The position numbers and the translations under genes were made by a program. DNA of 7,138 nucleotides from Candidatus Avipropionibacterium avicola (lineage in GTDB: Bacteria; Actinomycetota; Actinomycetes; Propionibacteriales; Propionibacteriaceae), in NCBI GenBank assembly GCA_018715445.1, contig DVLP01000324.1, positions 1 through 7,138 on the forward strand, in the 5' to 3' direction. Below, piece by piece: positions 5,694 through 7,138 of the stretch. The notes under the pieces are model-generated. The model did not search any database and was not told where the DNA came from. It was given only the letters and a program-made list of their open reading frames with translations. Numbering within the stretch: the first letter of the stretch is position 1; the number at the start of each line of letters is the position of its first letter.

Positions 5694-6191
5694 ATGTCGT
5701 CGCAGGCCCCAATCTACCGCGAGACCCTGACGGTGCCGTGGTACTGGTGGGCCGTGGGTGCTGGCTTCGCCCTGTCGATCTTCCTCGCGGCCCTGCGATT
5801 CTTCAGTCCTGCCGTCGGTCTGGCCGCCGGTGTGGTCACCATGCTGGTGATCGGTCTGGGGTTGCTGGCCTACGGACGGACCGTGGTGCAGGTCGACGCC
5901 GAGGGGCTCCATGTCGGCGGGGCCCTGTTGGCCTGGCCCTGGCTCGGGACGGCCACCGCCCTGGATCGCGACGGTGCCCGCGAACGGATGGGTCCCGGTG
6001 CCGACGCCCGGGCCTGGCTGCTGCTGCGGCCGTACCTGGTCGAGTGTGTCGAGGTCGGTGTCGACGATCCCGACGACACCCATCCGTACTGGCTGGTGGG
6101 CAGCCGGCATCCGCAACGCCTGGCTGCAGCGATCCAGCAGGCCCGCCCGTCCGCGGCACAGGACGGCGAGCGGGCCCGGGACCGGGACTAG
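5694..6191 (+). CDS. DUF3093 family membrane protein
   Basis: A 165-residue protein of the actinobacterial DUF3093 family (Rv2698 type), function unknown. After a short polar start with YRETLTVPWYWW (8-19), two adjacent transmembrane helices cover about 16-36 and 38-60, separated by RFFSP. The rest is a soluble domain with family-typical stretches: GLHVGGALLAWPWLG (71-85), ADARAWLLLRPYLVECVEVGV (103-123), and DPDDTHPYWLVGSRHPQRLAAAI (125-147). The ATG at 5694 is preferred to one 45 nt upstream because the family begins near this point and a -10-like TAGGGT lies just before it. The gene diverges from DUF4235 and is followed 49 nt later by DUF3710 on the same strand. In many actinobacteria a dUTPase gene (dut) is found beside DUF3093, but none is present here. 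Confidence 0.93.
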   Translation: MSSQAPIYRETLTVPWYWWAVGAGFALSIFLAALRFFSPAVGLAAGVVTMLVIGLGLLAYGRTVVQVDAEGLHVGGALLAWPWLGTATALDRDGARERMGPGADARAWLLLRPYLVECVEVGVDDPDDTHPYWLVGSRHPQRLAAAIQQARPSAAQDGERARDRD

Positions 6192-6194
6192 GCT
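6189..6194 (+). promoter_or_regulatory. Candidate -10 box for DUF3710, overlapping the DUF3093 stop codon
   Basis: TAGGCT fits TANNNT; its first three bases are the TAG stop of DUF3093. A start about 7 nt downstream would put the 5' end of the DUF3710 message at the base of the hairpin 6201-6220. No convincing -35 is visible, so confidence is low; read-through from DUF3093 is the alternative. Confidence 0.35.
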
Positions 6195-6200
6195 GTGGCC

Positions 6201-6220
6201 TGCGACCCCAGCGGGTCGCG
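6201..6220 (+). other. Hairpin between DUF3093 and DUF3710
   Basis: An 8-bp stem (6201-6208 with 6213-6220, one T-G wobble at the base) and a 4-nt loop CAGC. No T-tract follows, and the DUF3710 ribosome-binding site GGAG comes 11 nt later (6232-6235). It could be a weak terminator for DUF3093 or a 5' stabilising structure on the DUF3710 message. Confidence 0.5.
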
Positions 6221-6240
6221 ACGATCAGAACGGAGTGTCC

Positions 6241-6966
6241 ATGGGGTTGCGCAACTTCCTCGGCCGTGACCGACGACGGTCCGATGAGCCGATCGACGAG
6301 CCCGAGGACGAGCTGGACGACGACGCGTCGGATGACGGCGACGACGAGGATCCCACCGCCCGGTGGGAGGAGCTCGACGAGCAGGAGTGGCGCGAGGACG
6401 GCCCGTACGACATCACCGAGGTCGACCCCGACCAGCTGGACGAGCCCGACCCACTGCGGATCGACCTGGGCAGCCTGGTGCTGACCGGCTTCCCGGGCAT
6501 GGAGCTGCGACTCCAGGTCGCCGGCGAGAGCCAGACCGTGGTGTCGGTGCTGATGGTCAAGGACGACTCGGCCCTCGAGGTGGCCGCCTTCTCGGCGCCC
6601 CGCAGTGGTGGGTTGTGGACCGAGATCCGTGGCGACATCATCGAGGCGACCGCCGGGGCCGGCGGGACCGTGGCCCATGCCGAGGGCCCGTTCGGGACCG
6701 AGCTGCGCCGACTGCTGCCGATGACCACCCCGGAGGGTGAGCAGGCCTACCAGCCGAGTCGGATGTGGATGGCCCAGGGGCCGCGGTGGTGCCTGCGCGG
6801 CGTGCTCTACGGCCAGGCAGCCGTCACCGAGGGCCTCGACGGGCCGGTGGAGGAGTTGCTGGACACCTTCCGCAAGATCATCGTGCGCCGTGGTGACCAG
6901 CCGATGGCGCCGGGTGAACTGCTGTCGATCGACATGCCGGAGGGGATCCCGAGCGCGGCCGGCTGA
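6241..6966 (+). CDS. DUF3710 family protein
   Basis: A 241-residue soluble protein of the actinobacterial DUF3710 family (Rv2696c type), function unknown. The N-terminus is basic (MGLRNFLGRDRRR), then strongly acidic and probably disordered (residues 15-70). The folded domain begins at GPYDITEVD (54-62) and shows family-typical stretches: LRIDLGSLVLTGFPGMELRL (72-91), VMVKDDSALEVAAFSAPRSG-like region (105-123), LWTEIRGDI (125-133), FGTEL (151-155), and DGPRW-like GPRWCLRGVLYG (180-191). The C-terminus has GPVEELLDTFRKIIVRRGDQPMAPGELL-type sequence. The ATG at 6241 follows GGAG with a 5-nt spacer; the open frame further upstream overlaps DUF3093 and is rejected. Homologues typically sit between dut and an OB-fold gene; here an OB-fold gene follows but on the opposite strand. 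A hairpin begins two codons before its stop codon. Confidence 0.94.
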   Translation: MGLRNFLGRDRRRSDEPIDEPEDELDDDASDDGDDEDPTARWEELDEQEWREDGPYDITEVDPDQLDEPDPLRIDLGSLVLTGFPGMELRLQVAGESQTVVSVLMVKDDSALEVAAFSAPRSGGLWTEIRGDIIEATAGAGGTVAHAEGPFGTELRRLLPMTTPEGEQAYQPSRMWMAQGPRWCLRGVLYGQAAVTEGLDGPVEELLDTFRKIIVRRGDQPMAPGELLSIDMPEGIPSAAG

Positions 6967-7006
6967 GCCCCGCTCAGCCCGTCGTTGGGGTCAGCCCGTC
7001 GTCGGG
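6961..7006. terminator. Cluster of GC-rich hairpins between convergent DUF3710 and OB-fold genes
   Basis: Hairpin 1 is a perfect 8-bp inverted repeat, GGCTGAGC-CCC-GCTCAGCC (6961-6979), which includes the DUF3710 stop codon. Then come two near-identical 16-17-nt units starting TCAGCCCGTCGT (6974-6990 and 6991-7006), each with a short CCCG-TCGT-YGGG hairpin. The OB-fold stop codon follows at once (7007-7009). There is no T-tract, which is common for GC-rich actinobacterial terminators. The position between converging genes supports a bidirectional terminator. Confidence 0.65.
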
Positions 7007-7138
7007 TCAGGGCGCGCGGTGGTGCAGCTCGTAGCGCGGGTTGTAGAGCGTCAAGCGGTCGCCGCGCCGCGACACCCGACCCTCCAGTCGTACGGTGCGA
7101 CCCAACTCGATCCCCGGGATCTCGCGGCGACCCAGCCA
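7007..7138 (-). CDS. OB-fold nucleic-acid-binding domain protein, C-terminal 43 residues (5' end outside window)
   Basis: Only the last 43 codons are inside the window. The visible sequence contains WLGRREIPGIELGRTVRLEG (1-20), then a variable turn and RLTLYNPRYELH (28-39). This GRR-IPGIE-G---R-EG and NPRYEL arrangement is typical of the small actinobacterial OB-fold proteins encoded next to DUF3710 (Rv2694c type); OB folds of RecG also carry a related turn, but neighbourhood favours the small family. The role is presumably nucleic-acid binding, which is inferred from the fold only. It is transcribed towards DUF3710 with 40 nt between the stop codons, an orientation unlike the co-directional layout I know from other actinobacteria. 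Confidence 0.75.
   Translation of the reverse strand, partial: WLGRREIPGIELGRTVRLEGRVSRRGDRLTLYNPRYELHHRAP

Noticed and set aside
5836..6678. 280-codon minus-strand frame across DUF3093/DUF3710
   Set aside because: Antisense shadow of two well-supported genes; composition is Gly/Arg/Pro-rich with no domain.

Overview
The window is GC-rich DNA from a high-GC Gram-positive bacterium (Actinomycetia). The evidence is codon usage with almost only G or C in third position, TANNNT-type -10 boxes set so close to ATG codons that leaderless transcripts are likely, and four protein families that are largely actinobacterial: DUF4193, DUF3093, DUF3710 and DUF4235. The composition and gene mix would fit Propionibacteriales, but nothing here fixes the genus.

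Left half (1-4740, all minus strand, read right to left): a class II glycerate kinase (start 4740) overlaps by 26 nt a stand-alone LigD-type polymerase/primase domain protein (start 3629). Next come a TetR-family regulator (start 2597, probably leaderless), a TelA/KlaA-family protein (start 1804), and the first 173 codons of a small helical protein with a GTG start that runs off the left edge. TelA and this last gene form a two-gene unit reminiscent of xpaC-yaaN of Bacillus. The tetR and telA promoters share a 14-nt -10-containing motif, the only direct hint that the TetR protein and telA might be connected.

Middle (4741-4960): a 220-nt divergent promoter region with GGTGTG/CACACC half-sites. 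It separates the minus-strand genes from a plus-strand DUF4193 zinc-ribbon gene.

Right half (4961-7138): DUF4193 (+) and DUF4235 (-) converge on a perfect 16-bp-stem hairpin that should stop transcription from both sides. DUF4235 (-) and DUF3093 (+) diverge from a 47-nt spacer. DUF3093 is followed by DUF3710 (+) after 49 nt. DUF3710 converges on the 3' end of an OB-fold protein gene (-), separated by a cluster of three GC-rich hairpins. This is a rearranged version of the common actinobacterial DUF4193-DUF3093-dut-DUF3710-OB-fold neighbourhood. Here dut (dUTPase) is not between DUF3093 and DUF3710, a DUF4235 gene is inserted, and the OB-fold gene points the opposite way.

Most of the window is ordinary core-type chromosome. 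I see no tRNA, rRNA, CRISPR array, insertion sequence or phage gene, and no gene system that I would call undescribed. The points most worth a second look are the shared tetR/telA promoter motif, the half-site cluster at 4806-4885, the His-to-Gln change in motif II of the polymerase, and the missing dut.
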